Counted from the stretch's first letter, positions 25,410 to 34,999 are shown. The stretch: DNA of 64,000 nucleotides from Halobacteriovoraceae bacterium (GCA_020635115.1 JACKAK010000008.1:1-64000), one strand, 5' to 3'. Notes: generated by a model not told the origin, from the sequence alone. Translations and numbers: made by a program.

Positions 25410-25810
25410 CTAGGGTCTATACACGCATCTAAAACCAACATCTGCGGCAGTATATGTTGACAGAGAGTTTGTTGATAGTCCGTAAATACCGGATTTATTT
25501 CCCCAAGAATAAGTTCCACCTCTAAAAGCTCCACCGCCTGACCCGCCTTGCCACTGTCCCATAGACTGAGAGTGTGTATACGACCCGTTTGGAGAAACGT
25601 CATTAGATGAAAAAGAACCATCTAGAGTTAATACATCTTTCCAGGAGTTTGTAGCATCAATTGGGGAGTTGTCGTATCCAGCACTATTTTTATCCCAATC
25701 AACTTTTTCAAGAACATTTCCTCCGAAATCCCAAATGACAGTACCATTTGACAGATAGTGTATTCTTTTTTGCTCCCATCCGCTTCCAGCGCTTTCTCCA
25801 GCGTTGTTTC
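25410..25810 (-). pseudogene. Truncated C-terminus of an FGE-fold surface lipoprotein
   Basis: The last about 130 residues match the C-terminus of the 1118-aa lipoprotein at 35000-38356 almost exactly (ends G-F-R-C-V-Y-R-P). The match stops at base 25810 exactly where an IS66-type end begins, so the rest of the gene was lost with the IS. The frame continues into IS DNA for a further 29 codons and is not a natural gene. Confidence 0.88.
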
Positions 25811-25896
25811 GTAAGCGGTAAGTTAACAGCACCTCGTTTTTGTTGACGAACTCTTCGATACTAGTTTCATGACATAATATTTTCAGGAGGAAAGTC

Positions 25897-26220
25897 ATGA
25901 AACTCTCAAAATCTCAACTTTTTTGGAAATACCACATTGAACAGTGTGAATCATCTTCCTTATCTCAGGCCCAGTATTGTAAACAGCACGGAATTAACAA
26001 AAGTTCTCTCAGTGCCCAGAAGTCATGGTTTAAACAACACGGTTTACTGGAAACAAAGAATCCAAAAAGTGATTTTATAAATCTAACTGATAATCAAACA
26101 AATAAATTTCAGATCTCCTTGTCTAACGGAATACTTTTAACGTTTGATCAGCTACCACAGGCCAGCTGGATTGCCCAGCTCATAGGACAGATGAATGATC
26201 CTCAACCTGAGAAAATTTAA
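25897..26220 (+). CDS. tnpA: IS66 accessory protein TnpA, 107 aa
   Basis: N-terminal helix-turn-helix-like region (F-W-K-Y-H-I-E-Q-C-E-S-S-S-L-S-Q-A-Q-Y-C) typical of the IS66 OrfA protein, which recruits or controls the transposase on DNA. AGGAGG precedes the ATG at 25897. Its end overlaps tnpB by 26 bases, as usual in IS66. With tnpC broken, the element cannot move on its own. Confidence 0.85.
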   Translation: MKLSKSQLFWKYHIEQCESSSLSQAQYCKQHGINKSSLSAQKSWFKQHGLLETKNPKSDFINLTDNQTNKFQISLSNGILLTFDQLPQASWIAQLIGQMNDPQPEKI

Positions 26221-26548
26221 AAAGATTTATCTCTATAGGCCCTGCACGGACTTCCGCAAGGGTATATGGGGGTTGAGTTCTTTGGTGCAAGATCAAATGG
26301 ACCTTGACCCCTTTTCCAGTTATTTGTTTATTTTTTGCAATTCAAAAAGAAATGGCCTTAAAATTCTGTACTGGGATAAAAATGGCTTTGCGTTATGGTA
26401 TAAGCGCTTGGAAAAAGAAAAGTTTAAATGGCCCACCCATCTCGAAGGAGACTCAATTGCAGTGAATTTTAAGGAAGTTGAGTCCTTTTTGTATGGCCTA
26501 GATCCATGGCAAAGACCATTTAAAAAATTAATTTATAAAAAAGTTTAA
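26195..26548 (+). CDS. tnpB: IS66 accessory protein TnpB, 117 aa
   Basis: Matches the IS66 Orf2/TnpB pattern: Y-R-P-C-T-D-F-R-K-G-I-W-G-L, then F-C-N-S-K-R-N-G-L-K-I-L-Y-W-D-K-N-G-F-A-L-W-Y-K-R-L-E. Full length for the family. It is an accessory factor needed for IS66 transposition. Confidence 0.92.
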   Translation: MILNLRKFKKIYLYRPCTDFRKGIWGLSSLVQDQMDLDPFSSYLFIFCNSKRNGLKILYWDKNGFALWYKRLEKEKFKWPTHLEGDSIAVNFKEVESFLYGLDPWQRPFKKLIYKKV

Positions 26549-26593
26549 TCTGGCCTTGGCCAATGAGATATCTTTTGGTAACGTAGTTTTATT

Positions 26594-26701
26594 ATGAATG
26601 TTCAGTCGCTACCAAATGATATTAATATATTAAAAGAATTGATTCTTCAGAAAGATCAACAGTTAAAAGAAAACAAAAAATACATTGAAGTGTATAAGTA
26701 A
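26594..26701 (+). pseudogene. Truncated IS66 transposase TnpC (first 35 codons)
   Basis: The frame has the family's start (N-D-I-N-I-L-K-E-L-I-L-Q-K-D-Q-Q-L-K, the beginning of the coiled coil) and then runs into the IS481 DNA, where it stops at once. The catalytic DDE domain is absent. Confidence 0.75.
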
Positions 26702-27960
26702 GCATCATATCTGACATTCCGACAAATCAAGTAGGAAATATCCTTACATTTGAAAGCATTGAGATCAACTTTTATAATTTGATTTTATCACAAACAAAAT
26801 TAAACAAAGGAGATCTCAATGACTTCAGTCAATGTTACAACAAAATTAGTACAAAACAAACTAGGACTTTTAAACCTTGCTGCGGAATTAAATAATATCA
26901 GTAAGGCGTGCAAAATCATGGGAGTTTCCCGTGATACCTTTTATCGTTACCAAGAGGCCAAAACCACGGGTGGACTTGAAGGTCTTTTAGATAAACCAAG
27001 AAATTCACCGAATTTCAAAAATCGTACAGCACCAGAGATAGAAAAAGCAGTTATTCAAATAGCATTTGATGAACCTGCGTATGGACAGACGAGAGCATCT
27101 AATGAACTAAAATCGAAGGGACTTTCGATCTCAGGTGCCGGAGTGAGGGGAATTTGGATTAGAAACAATTTGGAAACTTTTAAAAAACGTCTTGAAAACG
27201 TTGAAAAAATCGTCGCTAAGGAGGGAAAAGTTTTAACAGAGGCACAGCTTAAAGCATTAGAGAAAAAAGAAACTGAAAAGGAGGCACATGGGGAAATTGA
27301 GACTCATCACCCTGGATATTTAGTTTCTCAAGACACTTTTTATGTCGGAACCATTAAAGGAGTTGGAAGAATATATCAACAAACGGTTGTGGACACATAT
27401 TCGAAAGTCTCTTTTGCAAAACTTTATCAGATGAAGACAGCAATTTGTGCTGCAGATATTTTAAATGATAAAGTAATTCCATTTTTTGATGAAAAAAATG
27501 TCCCAATACTAAGAATGTTAACTGACCGAGGAACAGAGTTTTGTGGACGCGCAGAAGAGCATGAGTATCAACTCTATCTGGCCATAAAAGATATTGATCA
27601 CACAAAAACCAAAGCAAGACACCCACAAACTAATGGAATATGTGAACGTTTTCATAGGACGATATTAGATGAGTTTTACCAAGTGGCCTTCAGGAAGAAA
27701 ATTTATAATTCCCTTGAACAGCTTCAAGCAGACTTAGATGAATTTATTTATAAATTTAATAATAGTAGAACTCATCAGGGTAAGATGTGCAATGGAAGAA
27801 CTCCAATGGAAACATTTAATGAAGGGATAAAAAAATGGAATGATAAAAATTTATCATCATATTTGCAAAGGGGGCTTGATGAAAAAGCAGTTATAATATA
27901 AAAGGAAATAAGTAAGAACGGACACTTTGATAAAATCTTACAGTTAAAAGTAAAATGATC
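26702..27960 (+). mobile_element. IS481-family insertion sequence (limits approximate)
   Basis: A complete IS481 transposase gene lies between the broken IS66 tnpC and the TrbL-like gene. The ends contain short related sequences (TTCCGACAAATC near 26720; GTGTCCGTTCTTAC reading inward on the right near 27930), but I cannot fix exact termini by eye. Confidence 0.6.
26819..27901 (+). CDS. IS481-family transposase, 360 aa
   Basis: N-terminal helix-turn-helix (residues about 20-60, A-C-K-I-M-G-V-S-R-D-T-F-Y-R-Y). The rve-type DDE integrase core has D in S-Q-D-T-F-Y-V-G, D in L-T-D-R-G-T-E-F and E in N-G-I-C-E-R-F-H-R-T, with the family's K-A-R-H-P-Q-T-N-G. AAAGGAG precedes the ATG. Full length and apparently intact, so the element may still be active. 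Confidence 0.93.
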   Translation: MTSVNVTTKLVQNKLGLLNLAAELNNISKACKIMGVSRDTFYRYQEAKTTGGLEGLLDKPRNSPNFKNRTAPEIEKAVIQIAFDEPAYGQTRASNELKSKGLSISGAGVRGIWIRNNLETFKKRLENVEKIVAKEGKVLTEAQLKALEKKETEKEAHGEIETHHPGYLVSQDTFYVGTIKGVGRIYQQTVVDTYSKVSFAKLYQMKTAICAADILNDKVIPFFDEKNVPILRMLTDRGTEFCGRAEEHEYQLYLAIKDIDHTKTKARHPQTNGICERFHRTILDEFYQVAFRKKIYNSLEQLQADLDEFIYKFNNSRTHQGKMCNGRTPMETFNEGIKKWNDKNLSSYLQRGLDEKAVII

Positions 27961-27991
27961 AAAAATGCCCGAGTGTTAGATCTGATAGCAG

Positions 27992-30214
27992 TCAATACAA
28001 CTTAGAAGTATTGTTTTTTCCCTCATTTCTTTGTTCGCTTTGTTTGTTCCTTCTGTTTTCCATATAATTCTTGCGAGCATCATTGCCGATAATTGCAGCT
28101 TTTGAGACGCCTGAAAATGACGCCTTTGCCATTCCATATGAGACATGACCAGCCAAATTCTTAAACTCGCCAATCACTTTGAATACATCATCAGTATTGC
28201 CCATTATGGCGCTAGTAGAAGCAGAAACAATCCCTCCGATTGCCTTAGCGATTCCATGAGGCTCACCGCCTTTTTCGTTTTTAGGGGCTTTTTTGAACGC
28301 CTCAGTGAGAATTTGCTCATGCTCAGTATCCCCTTCTTTTCTCGCCTGTATAATCTGCTTAGCAAGGTCTTTCTTAGGTCCGCTGCCAGCAAGTGCGGAA
28401 GAAAGGTCCTTATCTTTGATTCTAGTTTTTTCATCAAGCATTGAAGAGGCGTTTCCTACACTAGCTACACCACTTGCCAGTGTTCCCCCGTTTAATGCTG
28501 TTAATATCTGAGAAAGAAGATTTACTATTGCCGAATCGCTACCACTTGGATTGTTTGAACCATTTGCTTCTTTGAATTTATCCATTTGAGCTTTTGCTTC
28601 CTCATTAGTTATCTTGCCTTGATCTTTTAACCCCTGGAGTCTTATTGCTTCTCTTATATTGTCAGTTTCTCTTTGCATTTCTCTTCGCTCACTTGCAGAC
28701 AGGTTTGAAGCGCTTGAACTTGGCTGAGAAGGTCTATTTATTGGATCGTTGCCAGTTGATCTAGAGTAAGAACTCTCCTGATTTGAGTCTGTTGGGTTTG
28801 AGCTAAATTTATTTGGACTAATATTAGGTCTTACTTTTTCGATTGGACTTGCGTCACCTCCACTAAAATTAGATCCACCACTTCCAAAATTACTTTTGCC
28901 GGAGTTGAATGCGTTTTTAGCGCCACCCATAATCTTTCCACCTGCACCCATGAGTGCGCCAGCCCCCATCAGTGCTGCTCCACCAGTAAGTCCAGCAATC
29001 GTTCCACCAATAGCTTTTCCTGCGCCTTCAGCTACATCAACTAAAACTCCAACATTAAAATCAACAAGTCCCTTTGTTATTGTTGGTGATTTGATAACAA
29101 GATAAATTGATAAAACTTGAAGACAAATAAAAACAACGGTTGTCCCTGCTGAAGTTGATTGGATTCCATTTTGGAAAATCTCAGCAGCACTCCCCAATTG
29201 AGTATTTGTGGCAATTGAAGAAATAGACGCTGCTGACATAAATTTAACTATATGAATAGTAAACGGCAGCATCCCTAGAGTTACAAAAGTTTTAAGACTT
29301 TTAAAAATATTATCTCTTGCTTTATCATAAGGAAGAAAACAAGCAACAAGCGGAAATACAAGTATTCCGAATATAGAAACAATATACTGAGCATACACAA
29401 CAAGAGTCATTGCTAGCTTAAAAAATAAATCCGATAATGAGTAAACCATATTTAAAAATATAAGAGAATAGTCACCACTTGATAAAACTAAAAGACTATC
29501 TTTTATTGCGCCAATTGGGCTACCAGTCTCGCTAATTGTTTCAGCAGCTTTTCCAAAATCATCTCCTTGAAAAAGACCCTCAATAGAATCAGGGTCCTTT
29601 CTCTGTGTGGAATCATCATCAATTCCATATTTATATATAAAATCATTGTAAGCAGTTATTATTTCTGCCTCAGTGGCAATTCTTCCAGTGTTAAAGAGTA
29701 TTATTTTTTTATCCCAATAGTTAATACATTCATCCGATCCTCCTTGAGCGTTTTTTACTGCGCTATTACCACAAGACTTTTGTATATATGTTGCTAGAGT
29801 TTTAATCATTGGAGTTTTTGCCGAAGCTGATTTTATCATACATTGTACAGGATCATTATTTTTATCTGCGGCGCACTTTTTATAAAACTCGCTACCGTCA
29901 TCTAATTTTGATGACAAATCAAGCCTACTTGTTAAAAAATTAGAAATCGACATTCCAATCGAATATGCTCCAAAAGCAATATTTTGCGTGATATTTGAAC
30001 CAAGGTTCTTAGAACCACAAATTGAGCCAGAAGACTCTAGCGCTACATTGGTCTTATTATCCGGATTAGCGGCTTTACAAAAATTAAAATCACCTATACC
30101 GCCTTCACCAGTAAAAACTCGAGCTAGCGCCCAAAACACGGCGATTGTAAAAAGTTTTTTTGGTCCAAGGACATCTGATAATTCCGAACCATTTCCAAGT
30201 TCTTTAAACAGTGT
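27992..30214 (-). pseudogene. TrbL/VirB6-like conjugal-transfer membrane protein, 5' truncated
   Basis: A polytopic region (about residues 215-370 of the readable protein) with five or more TM segments is followed by a Gly/Ala-rich segment and a long Ser/Asn/Lys-rich tail. This is the layout of TrbL/VirB6-type inner-membrane channel components of type IV secretion. The frame extends upstream of the nominal GTG (30139) as sensible coding (L-F-K-E-L-G-N-G) to about 30214-30238, where it meets the DUF2779 gene out of frame. Hence the 5' end is lost. No other T4SS gene is in the window, so it is a relic of a mobile element. Confidence 0.72.
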
Positions 30215-31290
30215 AAAAATTCGAAATGCTCTAATTTGTTAAAATCATCACTTCTTTGAATATGCAAAGAAAACTGAAATGGTATCTGTTCACCCGGTAT
30301 TGTTCCAACAAACGGTGGAATAATAGAGTTAATTGTTTCATAATCAAGATAATAGACCGGGTATCTTAATTGATTTAAAAATACCTTTAATCCATTTTTA
30401 TTAATTTGAGGCTCTTTTGTTTTGTATACGTCATAGTCTATTTTAATAACAGGATCAAACTCTTTGGCATCTTCAGCCGTTAGGTCTTCAATAAGTATTT
30501 TCCCCTGATCTATAAACTTATTTCTAAGCCTCCACTGGCGACTTAATAATTTCGATACTCCATACCCGGATTTATCACCCCAACAAATACTATAAGCATC
30601 ACAAGTAAAACCCTTTAAGCAATGAGACCCAATTTCAATTTCTGGAATTTTTCCACTATTAATCATCTCTAAAAGACTTGGGACTTCATCACATGAGTCT
30701 TTTGCAATTTTAACAACCTTTTTAGTTACATCTGTAATAATAAAATATTCGTGGAAATTAAATGTAGTATCTCTGATAAAATCAGGATTAACCGTTACAA
30801 GAAATATCTTATTTATTTTGTATCCAGCTCCATTAAAAGCATTGTACTGAATACTGGCATCGTTAAAATGATAAGCGCCAGGAGTCGATTTTGTTGCTTT
30901 AACCTCGTAGAGATTAATCGAACCATCATCAAGAATTTCAACTATATCATTTTTTGCCCAGACACCATCTTTATCAGATTCACTTGCTCCTTCAAATATC
31001 ATTCTATAGCCATTCTCGATAGCTTCTTCTGTCTCAATAATGGCGTCATCTTTTTCCCAAGGCTTTTTATCAATATAAATATGTTTATCTTTGCCGTACC
31101 TGCTATCACAAATTTGAGAAAAATATCTAACAGCTAACTCACCAACTGTATTTCCTTGGTCAAATCTTTCTTGTGACTCCAAATCAGGAGAAGGCAAATC
31201 ATTATAATGAAACTTCTTAAAATAAAGAAGCTTTGGACATTTTTGTCCTGCCTGAAGCTGAGTTTTTGATAAATGCTTAATCTTCGCCAT
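30215..31290 (-). pseudogene. DUF2779-family nuclease-like protein, 3' truncated
   Basis: Starts at ATG 31290 with GGAGC upstream. It has the N-terminal L-S-K-T-Q-L-Q-A-G-Q-K-C-P-K-L-L-Y and an E-V-K-A-T motif of PD-(D/E)xK (RecB/Cas4-like) nucleases, C-L-K-G-F-T-C-D-A-Y-S-I-C-W cysteines possibly for an Fe-S cluster, and the DUF2779 signature Y-Y-L-D-Y-E-T with I-P-P-F-V-G and I-P-F-Q-F-S-L-H. After about residue 359 (L-E-H-F-E-F-L) the reading shifts into the neighbouring TrbL-like gene in another frame, so the last part of the DUF2779 domain is missing. The start overlaps the upstream gene by 14 bases. Confidence 0.8.
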
Positions 31291-31810
31291 ATATTGCTCC
31301 TGTATTCATTGCTCGAAATAACGCCTCCTCAAAACTACTAGAAATCGACTCGATCGAATTAACTAACATAAGGCTATCAATTAGATTAAAACTTTCAATT
31401 ACCGGGTAATCACTATCAATAAGATAAGGACTTCTTTTAACTCTATTAACAAGACTTGTTCTATCGCTACTATAAGCAAAAACAGGCTTGCCCATAGCAA
31501 ATGCAACCCCTACTTCATAAGCAGTGGTAGCATCAACTGAATAGCCTCTGAACGGAGATATGTTTGCTATAACAAAATCACACTCAGTAATCATTTTTAT
31601 ATTACTTAAAAAAATATCCCTGTGATTAACATTTCTTTTTAAATTAATTTCATTATCAAGTGGATACAAACCTTTTATTCCATTTTGGATACATATATTT
31701 TTTAACTTGTTACCATACTCAATAGCATCCGCTCTAAAAACATCTGGTCCTGCAAGATACGCTTTTGCTTTGTAAAAATCGATTTCTTTTTTAAACAAAC
31801 AAGAATCCAT
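31277..31810 (-). CDS. Nucleoside 2-deoxyribosyltransferase-like protein, 177 aa
   Basis: The family pattern is clear: A-Y-L-A-G-P-D-V-F near the N-terminus, D-F-V-I-A-N-I-S-P-F-R-G, then D-A-T-T-A-Y-E-V-G-V-A-F-A-M-G-K-P-V-F-A-Y with the catalytic-type Glu. These enzymes cleave or exchange the base of deoxynucleosides or nucleotides. I set the start at 31810, where GGAGG lies four bases upstream, rather than at 31891. Phage and defence-related relatives deplete or recycle nucleotides; here it is in an operon with an exonuclease-like and a RecB-like nuclease gene. Confidence 0.85.
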   Translation of the reverse strand: MDSCLFKKEIDFYKAKAYLAGPDVFRADAIEYGNKLKNICIQNGIKGLYPLDNEINLKRNVNHRDIFLSNIKMITECDFVIANISPFRGYSVDATTAYEVGVAFAMGKPVFAYSSDRTSLVNRVKRSPYLIDSDYPVIESFNLIDSLMLVNSIESISSSFEEALFRAMNTGAIYGED

Positions 31811-31814
31811 AAAA

Positions 31815-31839
31815 CCTCCATCTGTATTAAAAATAGAGG
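31815..31839 (-). promoter_or_regulatory. Ribosome-site hairpin before the deoxyribosyltransferase gene
   Basis: On the minus strand CCTCTAT pairs with ATGGAGG around an 11-base loop, the same stem as at 13767. The second arm is the ribosome site. Confidence 0.5.
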
Positions 31840-31874
31840 TTAAAACTTTGAAAATGGGGAAATTGTAAAAATAT

Positions 31875-32108
31875 TTAAATATCATCAACACCCTGATACT
31901 CCCTAATGACGTAGAAATCTTTTTCTTTATCTATGCTCTTTCCTTCAGGGATAGCAACACAATCTCCACTTTCAACAGCGCTTAGGACATCTTCGAATTC
32001 TTTTGTCGTTGCAAGTATAATTTGAGAACCAATTCTTCTTACTGCTCCAAATCCACTTTTTTCAAGTTTTTCACATATTTTCCTAATTTTCTCACTAACA
32101 AGACTCAT
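31875..32108 (-). CDS. Small hypothetical protein, 77 aa
   Basis: A soluble alpha/beta protein with a basic N-terminal helix and a C-terminal acidic half (A-I-P-E-G-K-S-I-D-K-E-K-D). AAGGAA precedes the ATG at 32108, which lies one base after the stop of the exonuclease-like gene, so the two are cotranslated. No family recognised. Confidence 0.55.
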   Translation of the reverse strand: MSLVSEKIRKICEKLEKSGFGAVRRIGSQIILATTKEFEDVLSAVESGDCVAIPEGKSIDKEKDFYVIREYQGVDDI

Positions 32109-32109
32109 A

Positions 32110-32670
32110 CTAATTTCCTTTTAAAACTAACCTTTTATAAAGAACATCAAATATTAAAAAAGCACTATCTTCAGCACTTTTTATTTGTGGATTTTCCATT
32201 CCTTCTAATTCCAATATCTCATTTAACGTTGGCACGTACCCAAAGCTTTCGAAATACAAATTGCCAACATCTATATATCTTTTCTTAATGTTTAACTTTC
32301 CATCAAGAAATCTTTCTAAAAAAGGAGCACTAAAAGAACCAACGTTGTTGCCAGCTAGTTGAATAAAACCATCCTCTGACCAATTGCTTAGTGATTCGTT
32401 GATAAGTGATAAAGCGTCTTTTTTAGATAAAAACTCAACACCGTCACTTTTTAGCTTAATTATTTTTTCATTAAATTCTTTTGCACCTTTTGCCCAACTC
32501 ACCCTAGACTCATCAAAATCAATAAGTATCTCTAATTTTTCGGCATCAAGTGGGCAATCAACCTTACCGTCAAACTTTATCATATAAACACTTGTTACCC
32601 TGTCGTATTCACTGAGCCCAGTTGTTGATAAAGTTAATATGCAAAAAGGCTTTAATTCTTTCATAGACAC
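32110..32670 (-). CDS. Degenerate DnaQ/oligoribonuclease-like exonuclease fold, 186 aa
   Basis: The order of motifs follows DEDD exonucleases: L-T-L-S-T-T-G-L-S in place of the usual D-x-E-T-T-G-L, later Q-L-A-G-N-N-V-G-S-F-S-A-P-F-L-E-R-F-L in place of the N-x-x-F-D motif, and a C-terminal A-E-D-S-A-F. The catalytic acids at the first two sites appear as Ser or Thr, so it may be inactive and bind nucleic acid only. Start at GTG 32670 or ATG 32664; no clear ribosome site. First gene of a four-gene minus-strand operon. Confidence 0.55.
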   Translation of the reverse strand: MSMKELKPFCILTLSTTGLSEYDRVTSVYMIKFDGKVDCPLDAEKLEILIDFDESRVSWAKGAKEFNEKIIKLKSDGVEFLSKKDALSLINESLSNWSEDGFIQLAGNNVGSFSAPFLERFLDGKLNIKKRYIDVGNLYFESFGYVPTLNEILELEGMENPQIKSAEDSAFLIFDVLYKRLVLKGN

Positions 32671-32848
32671 AGCATATCATTTATATCATTATTAATCTAC
32701 GTATATTATTTATTAATTATGATATATTAACAATATCAGCATGTTATATATTAATTAAATATGCATTAATTCTCTAATTCCTTATTCTTATTGCCATAAA
32801 ATGCCCGTATTTCGCGGCACTTCGTTTTTTAAACTCTATTCTTTAGAT

Positions 32849-33352
32849 ATGAAGACTGTTGCTTTGTTTTTAACATTCGTAAATTGCTTTGCCTTTGAGT
32901 ATTCTAGAAGTAGATATATTGCAAAAGAACACGAAAAATTAGAACAAATCGTAAGAAGATACAGCGGACTCACTGGATATGAGTTAGTAGCAGAAGTCGG
33001 AAGAATCGCATACATTAATCATATATCAAATATACATGAGATTTTTCCAGGACAGGAAATCATTCTTATTAAGAATTCTGATTTATCTGTTAATAAAATA
33101 ATTAATCCTGTCACTAATACAGTGCCAAAAAAGCTTAAAAAAAATCACAGATTCCAAATTATCTACGGAATGTCAAAAACTGATTCTGAAATGAGTGTTG
33201 ACTCTGTTAATAGGAAAATAATCTTAAATAAAAAATATCAAACAGAGGGTCGATTTATTTATATGTATTCTCCAGACAACAGCTACTTCTCTTTTGGCGG
33301 GTACGCTGGAGACTCAAACTCTTTTGGTATCTCAATCGGTGTCGATTTTTAG
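32849..33352 (+). CDS. Secreted LysM-like protein, 167 aa
   Basis: Start at ATG 32849, which begins a signal peptide (M-K-T-V-A-L-F-L-T-F-V-N-C-F-A). Residues about 22-75 resemble a LysM domain (H-E-K-L-E-Q-I-V-R-R-Y then I-F-P-G-Q-E-I-I-L-I). The C-terminus (F-S-F-G-G-Y-A-G, ending G-V-D-F) has the alternating aromatic pattern and terminal Phe of an outer-membrane barrel strand. It could be a shortened outer-membrane protein. The ribosome site is weak. Confidence 0.55.
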   Translation: MKTVALFLTFVNCFAFEYSRSRYIAKEHEKLEQIVRRYSGLTGYELVAEVGRIAYINHISNIHEIFPGQEIILIKNSDLSVNKIINPVTNTVPKKLKKNHRFQIIYGMSKTDSEMSVDSVNRKIILNKKYQTEGRFIYMYSPDNSYFSFGGYAGDSNSFGISIGVDF

Positions 33353-33381
33353 AATCGCTTTCAAACCTCTATTATATAAAT

Positions 33382-34899
33382 ATGAAGAGATACAATGAAA
33401 AACACACTAAAACTATTGCCATGAACCATAATAAGGTTTTTATAGCTTTTGAAGCGTTATTAATTTCACTGCTACTTGTAATAATACAATCTTGCAACAG
33501 TGGGAGTGCTCCAACGGTAATAGATGACCCTTTTGCCTCTCCTGCTGACTCAGATACAGGTGGAAATACTGGAGGTAATACAGGAGGCAGTGTTGGTTCT
33601 TTAACTTTCAATGGACTCAATAATATCGTAACATTTGATGACCAAACTGCAACTTTAACTTGGAGTTCGTACTCTGGAGCAGCTCTCTATAATATCTTTG
33701 ACGTTACTGGAGGCAGTGTCTCATTTTTAACAACGGTTTCCTCTGCTTCAACAACTTATACTGTCACTGGACTTATTCCTGGTCAGACCTATACTTATAG
33801 AGTTAGGGTCATGGATAGTGAGGGTAATTTTGACACAAATACGGTAAATAAAAATGTAACGACAAATATTGCGCCAAATGCACCAACCTCTGTTTCACTT
33901 TCAAATCCATCAACTTATCCAAGTACTGTATTAAACCCAACAATTGAGATATCAGGGATAAAAAGCGGAGATATAATTAAGCTTTACACGGATAGCTCGT
34001 GTACGCAAAACGTAGGCAGTGAAACTGCAAGCTCTGGTACAGTCCAAATTACATCATCTAATCTGGAAGAAGGTGCTTATTCTTTGTATGCTACTGCTAC
34101 AAATTCAGAAGGTAATGAATCGGTGTGCTCATCAGCTTTTGCCAGTTATGAGATTGTTCTTCCACAGTGCCCTGAAGGATATATTGACGTTCCAGCATAC
34201 CCATCTGTAGATATCACTTCTAATTTTTGTGTAATGAAGTACGAAGCAAGTTATGACGGGTCTGGAAATGCTGTTTCGGTAGCTAGCGCTACTCCACCAT
34301 CATCTATGTCTGCAAGTACTGCAAAAAGCAAATGTACATCACTTGGCGCGAAATACGACCTTTTGTCAAACGCTGAATTTATGGCGATTGCTAGAAATAT
34401 TGAACAGCAAGATATTAATTGGGTCAGCGGAACAGTTGGAGTTGGGTGCTTAAAAAAGGGTATGGTTAAATCTGATAGCGCCTGTGGAGAAATCGGCAGT
34501 GGTACTGATAAGAGAATTTTTGTTTTAAGCAATGGGCAAGAAATTTGGGATATTGCAGGCGGAAAAAGAGAATGGGTTGACTGGATTAAAGGTGGAACAT
34601 TAGCTGGTGTCTATAGTTTATCGTCGTTATCAAATGTAGACATTTCATTTGTTAGTCATGCATCTCTAGATAATAAGTATTTCAATACAGAAAATGGAAA
34701 TTACAATCAAGCTGATAATGGAGTAGGCGTTTTATCAATCGGAGGAAGTGGAAACTATTACGTCCAAAGAGGAGGATTCAAATCAAATCTTACTGGTTAC
34801 GACTCACTCACAACAGGTCTTTTTTATATGTACGCTGCTTCTTCAAGTTCTGCCACAAACGATACATATGGCGGCTTTAGATGCGTCTATAGGCCTTAA
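33382..34899 (+). CDS. Surface lipoprotein with FN3 and FGE-type domains, 505 aa
   Basis: Lipoprotein signal with lipobox I-I-Q-S-C-N-S (Cys about 38 from the ATG at 33382, or about 25 from the in-frame ATG at 33421), a Thr/Gly/Asn linker, then a fibronectin type III-like domain (about 75-160) with T-Y-T-Y-R-V-R-V. The C-terminal about 220 residues have the formylglycine-generating-enzyme/C-type-lectin signature: F-C-V-M-K-Y-E-A, L-L-S-N-A-E-F-M-A-I-A-R-N, L-S-N-G-Q-E-I-W-D-I-A-G, ending Y-G-G-F-R-C-V-Y-R-P. In surface proteins this fold is a recognition module, not an oxidase. No good ribosome site, so initiation may be leaderless. Confidence 0.75.
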   Translation: MKRYNEKHTKTIAMNHNKVFIAFEALLISLLLVIIQSCNSGSAPTVIDDPFASPADSDTGGNTGGNTGGSVGSLTFNGLNNIVTFDDQTATLTWSSYSGAALYNIFDVTGGSVSFLTTVSSASTTYTVTGLIPGQTYTYRVRVMDSEGNFDTNTVNKNVTTNIAPNAPTSVSLSNPSTYPSTVLNPTIEISGIKSGDIIKLYTDSSCTQNVGSETASSGTVQITSSNLEEGAYSLYATATNSEGNESVCSSAFASYEIVLPQCPEGYIDVPAYPSVDITSNFCVMKYEASYDGSGNAVSVASATPPSSMSASTAKSKCTSLGAKYDLLSNAEFMAIARNIEQQDINWVSGTVGVGCLKKGMVKSDSACGEIGSGTDKRIFVLSNGQEIWDIAGGKREWVDWIKGGTLAGVYSLSSLSNVDISFVSHASLDNKYFNTENGNYNQADNGVGVLSIGGSGNYYVQRGGFKSNLTGYDSLTTGLFYMYAASSSSATNDTYGGFRCVYRP

Positions 34900-34973
34900 A
34901 AAGTATTTCGTTAACACTGGCTTACCAATAGGCACGTGAACACAACAACTGCAGAGATAATTTATATAAAACC

Positions 34974-34991
34974 CCTATTATTTAATATAGG
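34974..34991 (+). promoter_or_regulatory. Palindrome overlapping the ribosome site of the 1118-aa lipoprotein
   Basis: CCTAT (34974-34978) and ATAGG (34987-34991) flank an AT loop; the right arm is part of the AGGAG ribosome site before 35000. Same layout as the other leader palindromes. Confidence 0.45.
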
Positions 34992-34999
34992 AGTAAAAA

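Larger units (their letters stand above)
15194..25810. repeat. Cassette A: one arm of a 10.6/11.7-kb imperfect inverted duplication
   Basis: The interval matches 37956-49696 in inverted orientation: end of the PilZ-like gene, hybrid kinase, [variable signalling genes], 897-aa gene, small secreted gene, LysM gene, immunity-like gene, end of an FGE-fold gene. Nearly identical stretches alternate with replaced or diverged ones. The left limit is where the copies stop matching in the PilZ-like gene (15194 = 49696). The right limit is the exact start of the IS66 end at 25811 (25810 = 37956). Confidence 0.9.
25811..26701 (+). mobile_element. IS66-family element, left part (interrupted)
   Basis: The left end begins GTAAGCGGTAAGTTAACAGC, an IS66-type terminal sequence. 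Then come tnpA, tnpB and only the first 35 codons of tnpC. The remainder is missing, replaced by the IS481 element that follows. Confidence 0.85.
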
